Shown in pieces: positions 50,433 to 58,976 of a DNA stretch of 64,000 nt. The stretch is from assembly GCF_029840925.1 (NCBI RefSeq), contig NZ_JAOCDM010000019.1, positions 1 to 64,000 of the forward strand. The letters are read 5' to 3'. The translations under genes were made by a program, and so were the position numbers. Position 1 is the first letter of the stretch. Every line of letters begins with the position of its first letter. The notes below the pieces were generated by a model that was not told the origin of the DNA, searched no databases, and saw only the letters and a program-made list of their open reading frames with translations. Source of the stretch: Pseudomonas sp. GD03858 (GTDB lineage: Bacteria > Pseudomonadota > Gammaproteobacteria > Pseudomonadales > Pseudomonadaceae).

Positions 50433-52835
50433 ATGAAGTTCTCCCCGCGTTGTGTCCCGCTCTGGTTCGGTCTCTGTTCCTTGCCCGCGATGGCCGTCGC
50501 GCCCCAGGCCCTGGCCGCGCAGCAGAGCCAGGCCTACCGCTTCGCCCAGCCAAGCCAGCCGCTGGCCCAGGCGCTCAATGCCTTCAGTCGCGCCACCGGG
50601 CAGAGCGTGGTCTACACCTTGGCGCTGCCCGACCTGCAGGCCCCGGCCTTGAACGGTACCTTCGACGCCGAGCAGGCCCTGCAGCAATTGCTCGGCGGTT
50701 CGGGCCTGGGCTGGCGCCGTCTCGACGCCCGTACCCTGACCCTGGAGCCCATGGATACTTCCGGCGCGCTCAAGCTGCAGGCGATCAATATCGACTCCCA
50801 GAGCGACAGCTACAGCTACCAGCCGCCGACCAGCGCCTCGATCATGCGCGGCCAGGGCCCGACCCTGGATATCCCCCAGGCCATCAACGTGGTGCCGGCC
50901 CAGGTGATCCGCGACCAGGCGCCGCGCAACCTCGACGACGCGCTGTACAACGTCAGCGGCATCACCCAGGGCAACAACTTCGGTGGCACCGCCGACACCG
51001 TGATGAAGCGTGGCTTTGGCGACAACCGCGACGGCTCGATCATGCGCGATGGCATGCCGATCGTGCAGGGCCGCGCGCTCAATGCCAGCACCGAGCGGGT
51101 CGAGGTGCTCAAGGGGCCGGCCTCGCTGCTGTACGGCATCCAGGACCCGGGCGGGGTGATCAACGTGGTCAGCAAGCGTCCGCAGCTCGAGCAATACAAC
51201 GCCCTGACCCTGCGCGGCTCGACCTACGGCAGCGGCAAGAACGGCAGCGGTGGTGGCCTGGACAGTACCGGCGCGCTGGGCGACAGCAACCTGGCCTACC
51301 GGCTGATCGTCGACCACGAGGACGAGGACTACTGGCGCAACTACGGTGTGCATCGCGAATCGCTGGTGGCGCCGTCGCTGGCCTGGTACGGCGAGGATAC
51401 CCAGGTGGTGCTGACCTACGAGCACCGCGAGTTTCTCTACCCGTTCGACCGCGGCACCGCCTTCGGCAGCGATGGGCACCCGCTGGACATTCCCGCCACC
51501 CGCCGTCTCGACGAGCCGTTCAACGACATGCAAGGGCGCTCCGACCTGTACAGCCTGGAGGTCGATCACCAACTGGCCGACGACTGGAAGCTGCATTTCG
51601 GCTACAGCTTCAACCGCGAGACCTACGACGCCAGCCAGGTCCGCGTGACCGGGGTGGATGAACGCAGGGGCACCCTGACGCGCAGCATCGACGGCACCCA
51701 GGGCGCGATGAGCCGCGATCAGTTCGCCACCCTCAGCCTCAACGGCAGCGTGGAGCTGGCGGGCATGCGCCACGACCTGGTGCTGGGCGCCGACCACGAG
51801 GACCGCAAGGTCTACCGCGCCGACCTGATCCGCCAGAACAGCCGCTCGACCTTCAGCTACCTCGACCCGGTCTATGGCCGAGAAGTGCAGGGCACCACCG
51901 TGCGTGCCAGCGACAGTGACCAGACCGACAAGCTGCGCAGCGACTCGCTGTTCCTCCAGGATGCCTGGCACCTGGACGAGCACTGGATCCTGGTGGCCGG
52001 CGGGCGCTTCCAGCAGTACGACCAGTACGCCGGTCGTGGCCGACCGTTCACCGCCAACACCGACACCAGCGACCAGACCTGGGTGCCCCATGCCGGCGTG
52101 GTGTACAAGGTCGACGAACAGCTGTCGTTCTATGGCAGCTACAGCGAGTCGTTCAAGCCCAACTCCACCATCGCCCCGCTGAGCATCGGCGGTGGCCGCA
52201 CGCTGACCCTCGACTCCGGCGTCGCGCCGGAAGAGGGCAAGTCGTGGGAAATCGGGGCCAAGCTCGATGTGCCGGGCGCGGTGACCGGTACCCTGGCGCT
52301 GTTCGACATCACCAAGCGCAATGTGCTGGTGGCCGATGGCGACAGCCAGCCCGGCACCATCCTCTACAGCAACGCCGGCGAGGTGCGTTCGCGAGGTGTC
52401 GAGCTGGACTTGAGCGGCCAGCTCAGCGAGCGCTGGAGCCTGATCGGCGCCTATGCCTTCACCGATGCCGAGGTGACCAAGGACCCGCAGCTCAAGGGCA
52501 ATCGCCTGCAGAACGTCGCCCGGCACAGCGGTTCGCTGTCGGCGGTGTACGACTACGGCAGCCTGTTCGGCGGCGACAACCTGCGCCTGGGCGCCGGTGC
52601 CCGCTATGTGGGCGAGCGGGCCGGCAATGCGACCAACGATTTCGAGCTGCCGGCCTACACCGTGGCCGATGCCTTCGCCAGCTACGAGACCAGGCTGGAC
52701 GAGCACAAGGTGCGTCTGCAACTGAACGTGAAGAACCTGTTCGACAAGGTTTACTACAGCTCGGCGGTGAACCGTTACTTCGTTGCGGTGGGGGATGCGC
52801 GGCAGGTCAGTCTGTCGAGCACGTTCGAATTCTAG
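50433..52835 (+). CDS. TonB-dependent siderophore receptor with STN domain
   Basis: An 800-residue outer membrane receptor of the FpvA/FhuE/FoxA type. Signal peptide to about residue 29, then an STN signalling domain (YRFAQPSQPLAQALNAFSRA), plug (TLDIPQAINVVPAQVIRDQA, ERVEVLKGPASLLYGIQDPG) and a 22-strand-type barrel ending SLSSTFEF. The STN domain and the fecI-fecR genes upstream indicate cell-surface signalling. Ligand unknown, probably a hydroxamate-type or other exogenous ferric siderophore. ATG at 50433. Its stop overlaps that of the convergent AraC gene by 4 bp (CTAG). Confidence 0.93.
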   Translation: MKFSPRCVPLWFGLCSLPAMAVAPQALAAQQSQAYRFAQPSQPLAQALNAFSRATGQSVVYTLALPDLQAPALNGTFDAEQALQQLLGGSGLGWRRLDARTLTLEPMDTSGALKLQAINIDSQSDSYSYQPPTSASIMRGQGPTLDIPQAINVVPAQVIRDQAPRNLDDALYNVSGITQGNNFGGTADTVMKRGFGDNRDGSIMRDGMPIVQGRALNASTERVEVLKGPASLLYGIQDPGGVINVVSKRPQLEQYNALTLRGSTYGSGKNGSGGGLDSTGALGDSNLAYRLIVDHEDEDYWRNYGVHRESLVAPSLAWYGEDTQVVLTYEHREFLYPFDRGTAFGSDGHPLDIPATRRLDEPFNDMQGRSDLYSLEVDHQLADDWKLHFGYSFNRETYDASQVRVTGVDERRGTLTRSIDGTQGAMSRDQFATLSLNGSVELAGMRHDLVLGADHEDRKVYRADLIRQNSRSTFSYLDPVYGREVQGTTVRASDSDQTDKLRSDSLFLQDAWHLDEHWILVAGGRFQQYDQYAGRGRPFTANTDTSDQTWVPHAGVVYKVDEQLSFYGSYSESFKPNSTIAPLSIGGGRTLTLDSGVAPEEGKSWEIGAKLDVPGAVTGTLALFDITKRNVLVADGDSQPGTILYSNAGEVRSRGVELDLSGQLSERWSLIGAYAFTDAEVTKDPQLKGNRLQNVARHSGSLSAVYDYGSLFGGDNLRLGAGARYVGERAGNATNDFELPAYTVADAFASYETRLDEHKVRLQLNVKNLFDKVYYSSAVNRYFVAVGDARQVSLSSTFEF

Positions 52836-53758
52836 ATCGCCGGGACCGCGTTGCGGTCCTTTCGCGGTACAAGGCCGCTCCTGCAACTGGCGAACGCCGC
52901 CCGATACTCCCCCGGCGTCGCGCCCAGCACCTGGCGGAAGCGGTTGTTGAAATGGCTGGCGCTGGCGAATCCACACGCCAGCGCCACCTCGCCCAATGGC
53001 AGCGCGTCCAGGCGCAGCAAGCGGCACGCCCGCTGCAGCCGTCGGGCCAGCAGGTACTGGTGCGGCGGCAGGCCGAAGCTCGCCCGGAACATCCGCGCGA
53101 AGTGGTATTCGGACAGGTTGCAGCGCAGCGCCAGCTCGCCCAGCGTCAGCGGCTGGTCGAGGTTGGCTTCGATGTAGTCCACCAACTGCCTGCGTTGGTA
53201 CGGCGCCAAACCTCCCTTGAGCTTGAGGCCCTGGCGCAAGCCAGCCTGGTTGAGCACCGCGTGGTCGATGATGTCGTGGGCCAGGCTGCTGGCCAGCAAG
53301 CGTTCGCCGGGTTCGGCCCAGTCCAGGGTGATCAGCTCCCGGAAGCGCCGGGCCTGTTGGGGTTCGTCGAGAAAGGTTTCTTCGCGCAGTTGCATCTCTC
53401 GCGGTTCGCGGTCCAGCAGGCGGGTACAGCCGAGGGCGAACTGCGCCTCGCTGATGTACAGGTGGGCCAGGCGGATCGGCCCGTTGACCACCCAGTTCGA
53501 CTCGTGGCCGGCGGGCATGATGCACAGCTTGTCCGGCGCGCCCTTGTCGGCCGGGCGCTGGCGGCGGAAGGTGCCGGTGCCGTCGGCGATGTAGCAGGAC
53601 AGGGTGTGGTGGCTGGGGGCGTGGTAGTCGCGGGCGTCGTCGCGGTTGCTCCACAAGGCGGCCGCCAGTCCGTCGCCCAGGTGCGCGCTCAGCTCCAGCC
53701 GGGCGTTGGGCGAGGCGTGCATGGCGTTGAAGACGTGCAGGTGATCGAGTGCGGGCAT
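52832..53758 (-). CDS. AraC-family regulator with REP-derived tail
   Basis: A 308-residue AraC/XylS-type regulator. The N-terminal cupin-like sensing region (SHHTLSCYIADGTGTFRR) is followed by two helix-turn-helix motifs (LTLGELALRCNLSEYHFARM and LGEVALACGFASASHFNNRF). The family's usual end, FRQVLGATPGEYRAAF, is followed by about 20 further residues ending RKDRNAVPAI, encoded by a REP-like sequence. It converges on the siderophore receptor gene; control of that or of the divergent DMT exporter is possible. ATG at 53758; longer frames upstream lack similarity. Confidence 0.88.
   Translation of the reverse strand: MPALDHLHVFNAMHASPNARLELSAHLGDGLAAALWSNRDDARDYHAPSHHTLSCYIADGTGTFRRQRPADKGAPDKLCIMPAGHESNWVVNGPIRLAHLYISEAQFALGCTRLLDREPREMQLREETFLDEPQQARRFRELITLDWAEPGERLLASSLAHDIIDHAVLNQAGLRQGLKLKGGLAPYQRRQLVDYIEANLDQPLTLGELALRCNLSEYHFARMFRASFGLPPHQYLLARRLQRACRLLRLDALPLGEVALACGFASASHFNNRFRQVLGATPGEYRAAFASCRSGLVPRKDRNAVPAI
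52841..52885. repeat. REP-like element inside the AraC 3' end
   Basis: GGACCGC-GTT-GCGGTCC hairpin (52843-52859) followed by tttcgcggtacaaggccgct, a different REP subtype seen again at 58800. It also forms a terminator-like hairpin 8 bp after the receptor stop. Confidence 0.7.
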
Positions 53759-53881
53759 GGGCGGTTCCTCTGCTGGCCATCGTACTGCGCTGGCGCCGAG
53801 AAGACAGCTGGCGCGAGTGGAAAAGCGCAAGTTTGTGCAAGCGCCGGACCGGTGTGGCGCAAGAAACTGGGCTCATGGGGT

Positions 53882-53955
53882 GCCCATCGCGGGGCAAGCC
53901 CGCTCCCACGAAGACCTTCTGCGGCCTGTGGGAGCGGGCTTGCCCCGCGATGGGC
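53882..53955. repeat. Inverted REP pair
   Basis: gcccatcgcggggcaagccc and its inverted complement ending ccccgcgatgggc lie between the divergent AraC and DMT exporter genes, immediately before the exporter ribosome site. REP pairs elsewhere in the window mostly follow genes. Confidence 0.88.
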
Positions 53956-53980
53956 CTAATGCCTGTCGAGGGAGTCCAAC

Positions 53981-54880
53981 ATGAACCTGTCGCTCTACCT
54001 GCTCACCGTCCTGATCTGGGGCACCACCTGGATCGCCCTGAAACTGCAGTTGGGCGAGGTTGCCATCGCGGTGTCGATCGTCTACCGCTTCGCTCTGGCC
54101 GGGGCGGTGCTGTTCGCGTTCTTGCTGCTCACCCGCCGCCTGCAACCGATGGACCGGCGCGGCCACCTGGTGTGCCTGGCCCAGGGCTTTTGCCTGTTCT
54201 GCGTCAACTTCATGTGTTTTCTCACCGCCAGCCAGTGGGTCGCCAGCGGCCTGATCGCCGTGGTGTTCTCCACCGCGACGCTGTGGAACGCGATCAATGC
54301 GCGGATCTTCTTCGGCCAGAAGATCGCCGCCAACGTGATTGGCGGTGGCGCAATGGGGCTGCTGGGGCTGGGGCTGCTGTTCTGGCCGGAGCTCTCCCAT
54401 CATGCGGCCAGCCGCGAAACCCTCTACGGGCTGGGGCTGGCCTTGCTCGGCACGCTGTGCTTCTCGGCCGGCAACATGCTGTCGAGTTTGCAGCAGAAGG
54501 CCGGCCTCAAGCCGCTGACGACCAATGCCTGGGGCATGCTGTATGGCGCTTCGATGCTGGCGGTGTACTGCCTGGTAAGCGGCATTCCCTTCACCATCGA
54601 ATGGAACGCGCGCTACATCGGTTCGCTGCTGTACCTGGTGATCCCGGGCTCGGTGATCGCCTTCACCGCCTACCTGACCCTGGTCGGACGCATGGGGCCG
54701 GAGCGGGCGGCCTACTGCACGGTGCTGTTCCCGCTGGTGGCGTTGAACGTGTCGGCGTTTGCCGAGGGCTACGAGTGGACGGCGCCGGCGTTGCTGGGGT
54801 TGGTGGCGGTGATGGCGGGCAATGTGCTGGTGTTTCGCAAGCCCGTGGCCAGGCCCGCATCGGCCGCGCTGGCGCGGTGA
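53981..54880 (+). CDS. EamA/DMT-family exporter
   Basis: A 299-residue inner-membrane transporter with ten helices in two EamA repeats. The first begins LLTVLIWGTTWIALKLQLG, the characteristic EamA start, and the second includes LGLALLGTLCFSAGNMLSSL. Members export amino acids or other small metabolites; substrate unknown. ATG at 53981 with a strong site gagggagtccaac. Divergent from the AraC gene. Confidence 0.9.
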   Translation: MNLSLYLLTVLIWGTTWIALKLQLGEVAIAVSIVYRFALAGAVLFAFLLLTRRLQPMDRRGHLVCLAQGFCLFCVNFMCFLTASQWVASGLIAVVFSTATLWNAINARIFFGQKIAANVIGGGAMGLLGLGLLFWPELSHHAASRETLYGLGLALLGTLCFSAGNMLSSLQQKAGLKPLTTNAWGMLYGASMLAVYCLVSGIPFTIEWNARYIGSLLYLVIPGSVIAFTAYLTLVGRMGPERAAYCTVLFPLVALNVSAFAEGYEWTAPALLGLVAVMAGNVLVFRKPVARPASAALAR

Positions 54881-54899
54881 GAGAGGCTGGCTAGACTTG

Positions 54900-54919
54900 C
54901 CCGGACGTTTTCGTCTGGG
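54900..54919 (+). promoter_or_regulatory. Hairpin that can mask the gtrII-like ribosome site
   Basis: cccggacg-tttt-cgtctggg forms an 8-bp stem (one G-T pair). Its right arm contains the TGGGGA that is best spaced (six bases) for the ATG at 54928. Folding would sequester the ribosome site. Confidence 0.4.
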
Positions 54920-54927
54920 GAAAGGGA

Positions 54928-56430
54928 ATGTCCTGCGCTTCATCCTGGAACAGGCCGCTGACGCCGGTGCAGCTCTGGCTGCTGTGCTCGGCGGCATTGG
55001 CGCTGCACATCCTGCCATTGCTCATGGCCGACATGCCGTTCCTGGACGACTTCGCGCGCCAGCACCTGGCCAGCAATGATTGGGGGCATGTAGGGCGGCC
55101 GTTGGTGGTCGCCCTGTTCGCCGCGCTCAGTTTCGCGCCGGGGGCGGTGAACCTCTACCCGCTGCCGCTGCTGCTGGCCGTGCTGCTCACGGGCGATGCC
55201 CTGGCGCGCCTGGTGCGGCACTGGTTCGCCACGCCGACGCTCAGCGCCGTGCTGGTGGTGCTGCCGCTGTGGTGCCAGCCGTTCTTTCTGCAGAACCTTT
55301 CGTACCAGTACGACGGCGCCACCATGGCCCTGTCGCTGGCGGCCTGCGCGTGGGCCATCGTCCTCGGCGCGCAGCCGCTGCGCGGCTGGCTCTACGGGGC
55401 GCTGCTGGTCGCGATGGCGGCCGCGCTGTACCAACCCGCTGTGAACCTGTTCGCCGCATTGTGTGGCCTCGAGGCGATGCGCCGGGTCATCGAGGGCGCC
55501 AGGCTGGCGCTGATCGGTCGGCGTGTCGGCGCGCGCCTTGGCCAGTTGCTGCTCGGCTGTCTGTTGTACTACGCCAGCAGTGCCTGGATGGTCAGCTCGA
55601 GCCGTGCCGGGCTGCTGGCGTTCGATGGCCAGTGGCTGGGCGAGGTCGGCCATCGGCTGGCGGCTACGGTCGATACGGTCGGCCTGCTGGTCACCCCGGT
55701 GAGCGCCTGGGTCTTCGCCGCGCTGATCCTGCTGGCGTTGCTGGCCCTGGGGCGGCATCTGCTCGCCGTGTGGCGTCGCCCGTTGCCTGGGCGCGAGCGC
55801 CTGGGCCTGAGCCTGGCCTTGTTGTTGCCGGTGCCGCTGGTGCTTCTGTGCGTGCCTGGCCTGATCCTGCTGCTGGCGGAGTTCGAGCAGACGGTGCGCG
55901 TGCTGCTCGGGCTGGGAGCCTTCCTGGCGCTGCTGGCGTACCTGGCCCATGACACGTTGGCCGGGCTGCCACGGATCCGTGTGCTGGTGCTGGCGATCCC
56001 GGTGTTGTTCATGCTCTCGTATGCCTATGCCTATGGTCGTGTGCTGGTGTTGCAGAAGACCTTGCACCAGTCGATCGCCCAGGCCCTGGCCCACGATCTG
56101 TCGTCCACGCCGGCGCTGCGGGGGGCCAGGCATCATTACCTGCTGGGGTTCTGGCTGAAGCAGCCCTGGATTCCGGCAGCCCAGGGCACGCTGCAGGCGA
56201 TGCCGGCGATCGCCAGGATCCACGCCTACAACTACCTGGTATTGCCCGAGATGTTGCCGCGGATGGGTATCGGCGACTTGCACACCTTCTATGGCGGCGC
56301 GCCGCTGGATCGCCGGCAGGTGCTGGCGAGCAGCCCTGCGCCAGAGGTTTCCAGCCGCTTCTACGATATCCATCTGGTCGGCGACGCCGCCTATGTGCTG
56401 GTGCATCCGGCGCAGGATACGGGCCAATGA
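54928..56430 (+). CDS. GtrII-like membrane glucosyltransferase
   Basis: A 500-residue protein with about ten membrane helices. The N-terminal first periplasmic loop ([20 protein letters not shown]) holds the paired Asp characteristic of GT-C enzymes. [17 protein letters not shown] and the C-terminal soluble tail also fit the glucosyl-transferase GtrII family, which moves glucose from undecaprenyl-phosphate-glucose onto O-antigen. It is the acceptor-specific member of the three-gene cassette with GtrA and GtrB, overlapping gtrA by 4 bp. Confidence 0.82.
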   Translation: MSCASSWNRPLTPVQLWLLCSAALALHILPLLMADMPFLDDFARQHLASNDWGHVGRPLVVALFAALSFAPGAVNLYPLPLLLAVLLTGDALARLVRHWFATPTLSAVLVVLPLWCQPFFLQNLSYQYDGATMALSLAACAWAIVLGAQPLRGWLYGALLVAMAAALYQPAVNLFAALCGLEAMRRVIEGARLALIGRRVGARLGQLLLGCLLYYASSAWMVSSSRAGLLAFDGQWLGEVGHRLAATVDTVGLLVTPVSAWVFAALILLALLALGRHLLAVWRRPLPGRERLGLSLALLLPVPLVLLCVPGLILLLAEFEQTVRVLLGLGAFLALLAYLAHDTLAGLPRIRVLVLAIPVLFMLSYAYAYGRVLVLQKTLHQSIAQALAHDLSSTPALRGARHHYLLGFWLKQPWIPAAQGTLQAMPAIARIHAYNYLVLPEMLPRMGIGDLHTFYGGAPLDRRQVLASSPAPEVSSRFYDIHLVGDAAYVLVHPAQDTGQ

Positions 56431-56795
56431 GCCTGTCGCGTTTCATCCGCTATGGCCTGGTCGGCGTCGGCAACACCCTGGCGCACTGGCTGGTGTTCCT
56501 GGGCCTGCACCTGGGGCTGGGGCTGCGCCAGGCCGGCAGCAACCTGCTGGGCTTCGCCGTGGCGGCGAGCCTGTCCTACTACATGAATGCCCACTTCACC
56601 TTCGCCGTGCGCCCCAGCCGTCGGCGCTATGTGCTGTTCCTGTTGGGGATGGGCGGCCTGAGCGTGGCCATCGGCGCTTTCTCCGACCATGCCGAGCTGT
56701 CGCCCTGGCTGACTTTGGTAACCTTCTCCCTGGTCAGCCTGGTGGTGGGCTACGCCTATTCGCACACCGTGGTGTTCAGACGGAGAACCCCATGA
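56427..56795 (+). CDS. gtrA: GtrA-family flippase
   Basis: A 122-residue protein with four membrane helices ([39 protein letters not shown]). FxxVGxxNT and the NxxxTF block are the GtrA signatures. It is thought to flip undecaprenyl-phosphate-glucose to the periplasmic side. It overlaps both neighbours by 4 bp (ATGA), so the three genes are translated together. Confidence 0.92.
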   Translation: MSLSRFIRYGLVGVGNTLAHWLVFLGLHLGLGLRQAGSNLLGFAVAASLSYYMNAHFTFAVRPSRRRYVLFLLGMGGLSVAIGAFSDHAELSPWLTLVTFSLVSLVVGYAYSHTVVFRRRTP

Positions 56796-57730
56796 ACATT
56801 ACCCTGGTGGTACCGGTATACAACGAGCAGGAGACCCTGCGGCGCTTCTACCAGGCCGTGCGCGCCGAGCCGTCGCTGCGCGACAAGACGGTGGAGATCG
56901 TCTTCGTCAACGATGGCAGCAGCGACGACACCGAGGCCATCTGCGCGGAGCTGGCCGCTGGCGACGAGTGGGTCACGGCGATCAGCTTCTCGCGCAACTT
57001 CGGCAAGGAGTCGGCGTTGTTCGCAGGGCTGGAGTATGCCGAGGGCGATGCGGTGGTGCCGATCGATGTCGACCTGCAGGACCCGATCGCAGTGGTGGCG
57101 CAGATGATCGAGCGCTGGCAGGGCGGGGCCGACGTGGTCCTGGCCAAGCGCCGCAGCCGCATCGCCGACACGCGCTTCAAGCGCTGGACGGCGCGGCTCT
57201 ACTACCGCTTGCACAACGCCATCGCCTCGATGCCCATCGAGGAGAACGTCGGCGATTTCCGCCTGCTCGATCGCAAGGTGGTCGCCGCCATCCGGCAGAT
57301 GCCGGAGCAGCAGCTGTTCATGAAGGGCGTGCTGTCGTGGGTGGGCTTTCGCACCGAGATCATCGAGTACGACCGCCAGGAGCGCGCGGCGGGCAACAGC
57401 AAGTTCGGCTTCTGGCGCCTGTGGAACCTGGCGCTGGACGGCATCACCTCGTTCAGCACCGTGCCGTTGCGGCTATGGACCTACCTCGGTGGCGGGGTTT
57501 CGCTGGTCGCCTTGGTGTATGCGGCGTTCCTGGTGATCGACAAGCTGGTGTTCGGCAACGACCTGCCGGGGTATCCGTCGCTGATGGCGGCGATCCTGTT
57601 CCTGGGTGGGGTGCAACTGATCGGGATCGGCATCCTTGGCGAATACATCGGGCGGATCTACCAGGAGACCAAGCACCGACCGCGGTATGTGGTGCGCAAG
57701 GTACTGGGCAGGCGGCGGCAGCCTCGATGA
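56792..57730 (+). CDS. gtrB: GtrB bactoprenol glucosyltransferase
   Basis: A 312-residue GT2-family enzyme that makes undecaprenyl-phosphate-glucose from UDP-glucose on the cytoplasmic side. Family blocks are [42 protein letters not shown] and the metal-binding [10 protein letters not shown]. Two C-terminal membrane helices ([37 protein letters not shown]) anchor it. ATG at 56792 with ggagaacccc. Last gene of the cassette. Confidence 0.93.
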   Translation: MNITLVVPVYNEQETLRRFYQAVRAEPSLRDKTVEIVFVNDGSSDDTEAICAELAAGDEWVTAISFSRNFGKESALFAGLEYAEGDAVVPIDVDLQDPIAVVAQMIERWQGGADVVLAKRRSRIADTRFKRWTARLYYRLHNAIASMPIEENVGDFRLLDRKVVAAIRQMPEQQLFMKGVLSWVGFRTEIIEYDRQERAAGNSKFGFWRLWNLALDGITSFSTVPLRLWTYLGGGVSLVALVYAAFLVIDKLVFGNDLPGYPSLMAAILFLGGVQLIGIGILGEYIGRIYQETKHRPRYVVRKVLGRRRQPR

Positions 57731-57732
57731 TG

Positions 57733-57770
57733 CATCGCGGGGCAAGCGCGTTCTCACGAGCCCCGCGATG
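57733..57770. repeat. Compact REP-derived hairpin / terminator
   Basis: CATCGCGGGGC and GCCCCGCGATG form a perfect 11-bp stem with a 16-base loop that retains part of the REP core. It fills the 46-bp gap between convergent gtrB and hydroxyacid dehydrogenase genes. Confidence 0.75.
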
Positions 57771-57776
57771 AAGGCT

Positions 57777-58751
57777 TCAGTGTTTCCACACCTGGGGGTT
57801 CACCAGGTCTCGCGGCCGCTCGCCCAGCAGCGCCGCACGCAGGTTGTCCATGGCGCGGTTGGCCATGGCCTCGCGGGTCTCGGCGGTGGCCGAGCCGATG
57901 TGCGGCAGGGTCAGGGCGTTGGGCAGCTTGAACAGCGGCGAATCGCTCAGCGGTTCCTTTTCGTACACATCCAGCCCGGCACCGCGAATCGTGCCGTTCT
58001 GTAGCGCCTCGACCAGCGCCGCCTCGTCCACAACCGGCCCACGGGCGATGTTGATCAGGAACGCGCTGGGCTTCATCAGTTTCAGCTCGCGCTCGCCGAT
58101 CAGCTTGCGGGTGTCCTCGGACAGCGGCACCACCAGGCAGACGAAATCGGCTTCGCCCAGCAGCGCGTCCAGGCTGCGGAACTGCGCGCCCAGTTCCTGT
58201 TCCAGCGCGGCCTTGCGGCTGTTGCCGGTGTACAGCACCTGCATGTTGAAGCCGAAGTGGCCACGGCGGGCGATGGCGGCGCCGATGTTGCCCAGGCCGA
58301 CGATGCCCAGTTTCTTGCCGTGCACGTCGCTGCCGAACTGCGCCGGTCCCACGGTGGCCTGCCATTGCCCGGCCTTGGTCCAGGCGTCTAGCTCGGCGGT
58401 GCGGCGGGCGCAGCCCATGATCAGGGCGAAGCCCAGGTCGGCGGTGCTTTCGGTGAGCACGTCGGGGGTATTGGTCAGGGCGATGCCGCGCTCGTTGAAG
58501 TAGTCCAGGTCGTAGTTGTCGTAGCCGACCGAGACGCTGGACACCACCTCCAGCTTGCCCGCGCCTTCGAGCTGCGCCCGGCCGAGCTTGCGGCCGACGC
58601 CGATCAGGCCGTGGGCCTCGGGCAGGGCTTCGCTGAACTGGGCAGCGATGTCACCGAGTTTGGGGTTGGGCACGATCACGTTGAAGTCTTGCTGCAGGCG
58701 TTCGGCCATGGCCGGGGTGATGCGGCTGAAGGCCAGGACGGTCTTTTTCAT
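57777..58751 (-). CDS. D-2-hydroxyacid dehydrogenase (GhrB/2-ketogluconate reductase type)
   Basis: A 324-residue NAD(P)-dependent reductase of glyoxylate, hydroxypyruvate or 2-ketogluconate. The nucleotide motif is GIVGLGNIGAAIARRG, and the catalytic Arg, Glu and His lie in NIARGPVVDE, GLDVYEKEP and PHIGSAT. The start MKKTVLAFSRITP resembles KguD-type proteins as I remember them, but the other kgu genes are absent, so glyoxylate/hydroxypyruvate reduction is equally likely. ATG at 58751. REP-rich spacer upstream. Confidence 0.9.
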   Translation of the reverse strand: MKKTVLAFSRITPAMAERLQQDFNVIVPNPKLGDIAAQFSEALPEAHGLIGVGRKLGRAQLEGAGKLEVVSSVSVGYDNYDLDYFNERGIALTNTPDVLTESTADLGFALIMGCARRTAELDAWTKAGQWQATVGPAQFGSDVHGKKLGIVGLGNIGAAIARRGHFGFNMQVLYTGNSRKAALEQELGAQFRSLDALLGEADFVCLVVPLSEDTRKLIGERELKLMKPSAFLINIARGPVVDEAALVEALQNGTIRGAGLDVYEKEPLSDSPLFKLPNALTLPHIGSATAETREAMANRAMDNLRAALLGERPRDLVNPQVWKH

Positions 58752-58799
58752 CGGGCTGCTTCTCTGCAAGGCGGGAGGACGGAGTCAGGCAGAAGAGCG

Positions 58800-58881
58800 G
58801 GGCCGCTGTGCGGCCCTTTCGCGACGCAAGGCCGCTCCTACAGGTGCCGCGTAACCCTGTAGGAGCGGCCTTGCGTCGCGA
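58800..58881. repeat. REP pair of a second subtype
   Basis: A small hairpin GGGCCGC-TGT-GCGGCCC leads into tcgcgacgcaaggccgctcc, with an inverted copy ending ggccttgcgtcgcga. The core (GGCCGCTCCTACAGG) differs from the other REPs of the window. It lies in the 225-bp gap between two minus-strand genes. Confidence 0.82.
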
Positions 58882-58976
58882 TGGAGGGCGAAGCCCTCCC
58901 ATGTCCCTGTCTGCCAGACGCTGGAATCAATGGTTAGCAACCTACCATTGTCCCCACCCCCAATGCACCGGCTTTT

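Noticed and set aside
50424..53909. 1161-codon minus-strand frame opposite the siderophore receptor
   Set aside because: Antisense shadow; only the part overlapping the AraC gene carries real coding signal, in a different frame.
54928..57730. gtr cassette as prophage cargo
   Set aside because: No integrase, structural phage gene, tRNA or attachment repeat is seen on either side.
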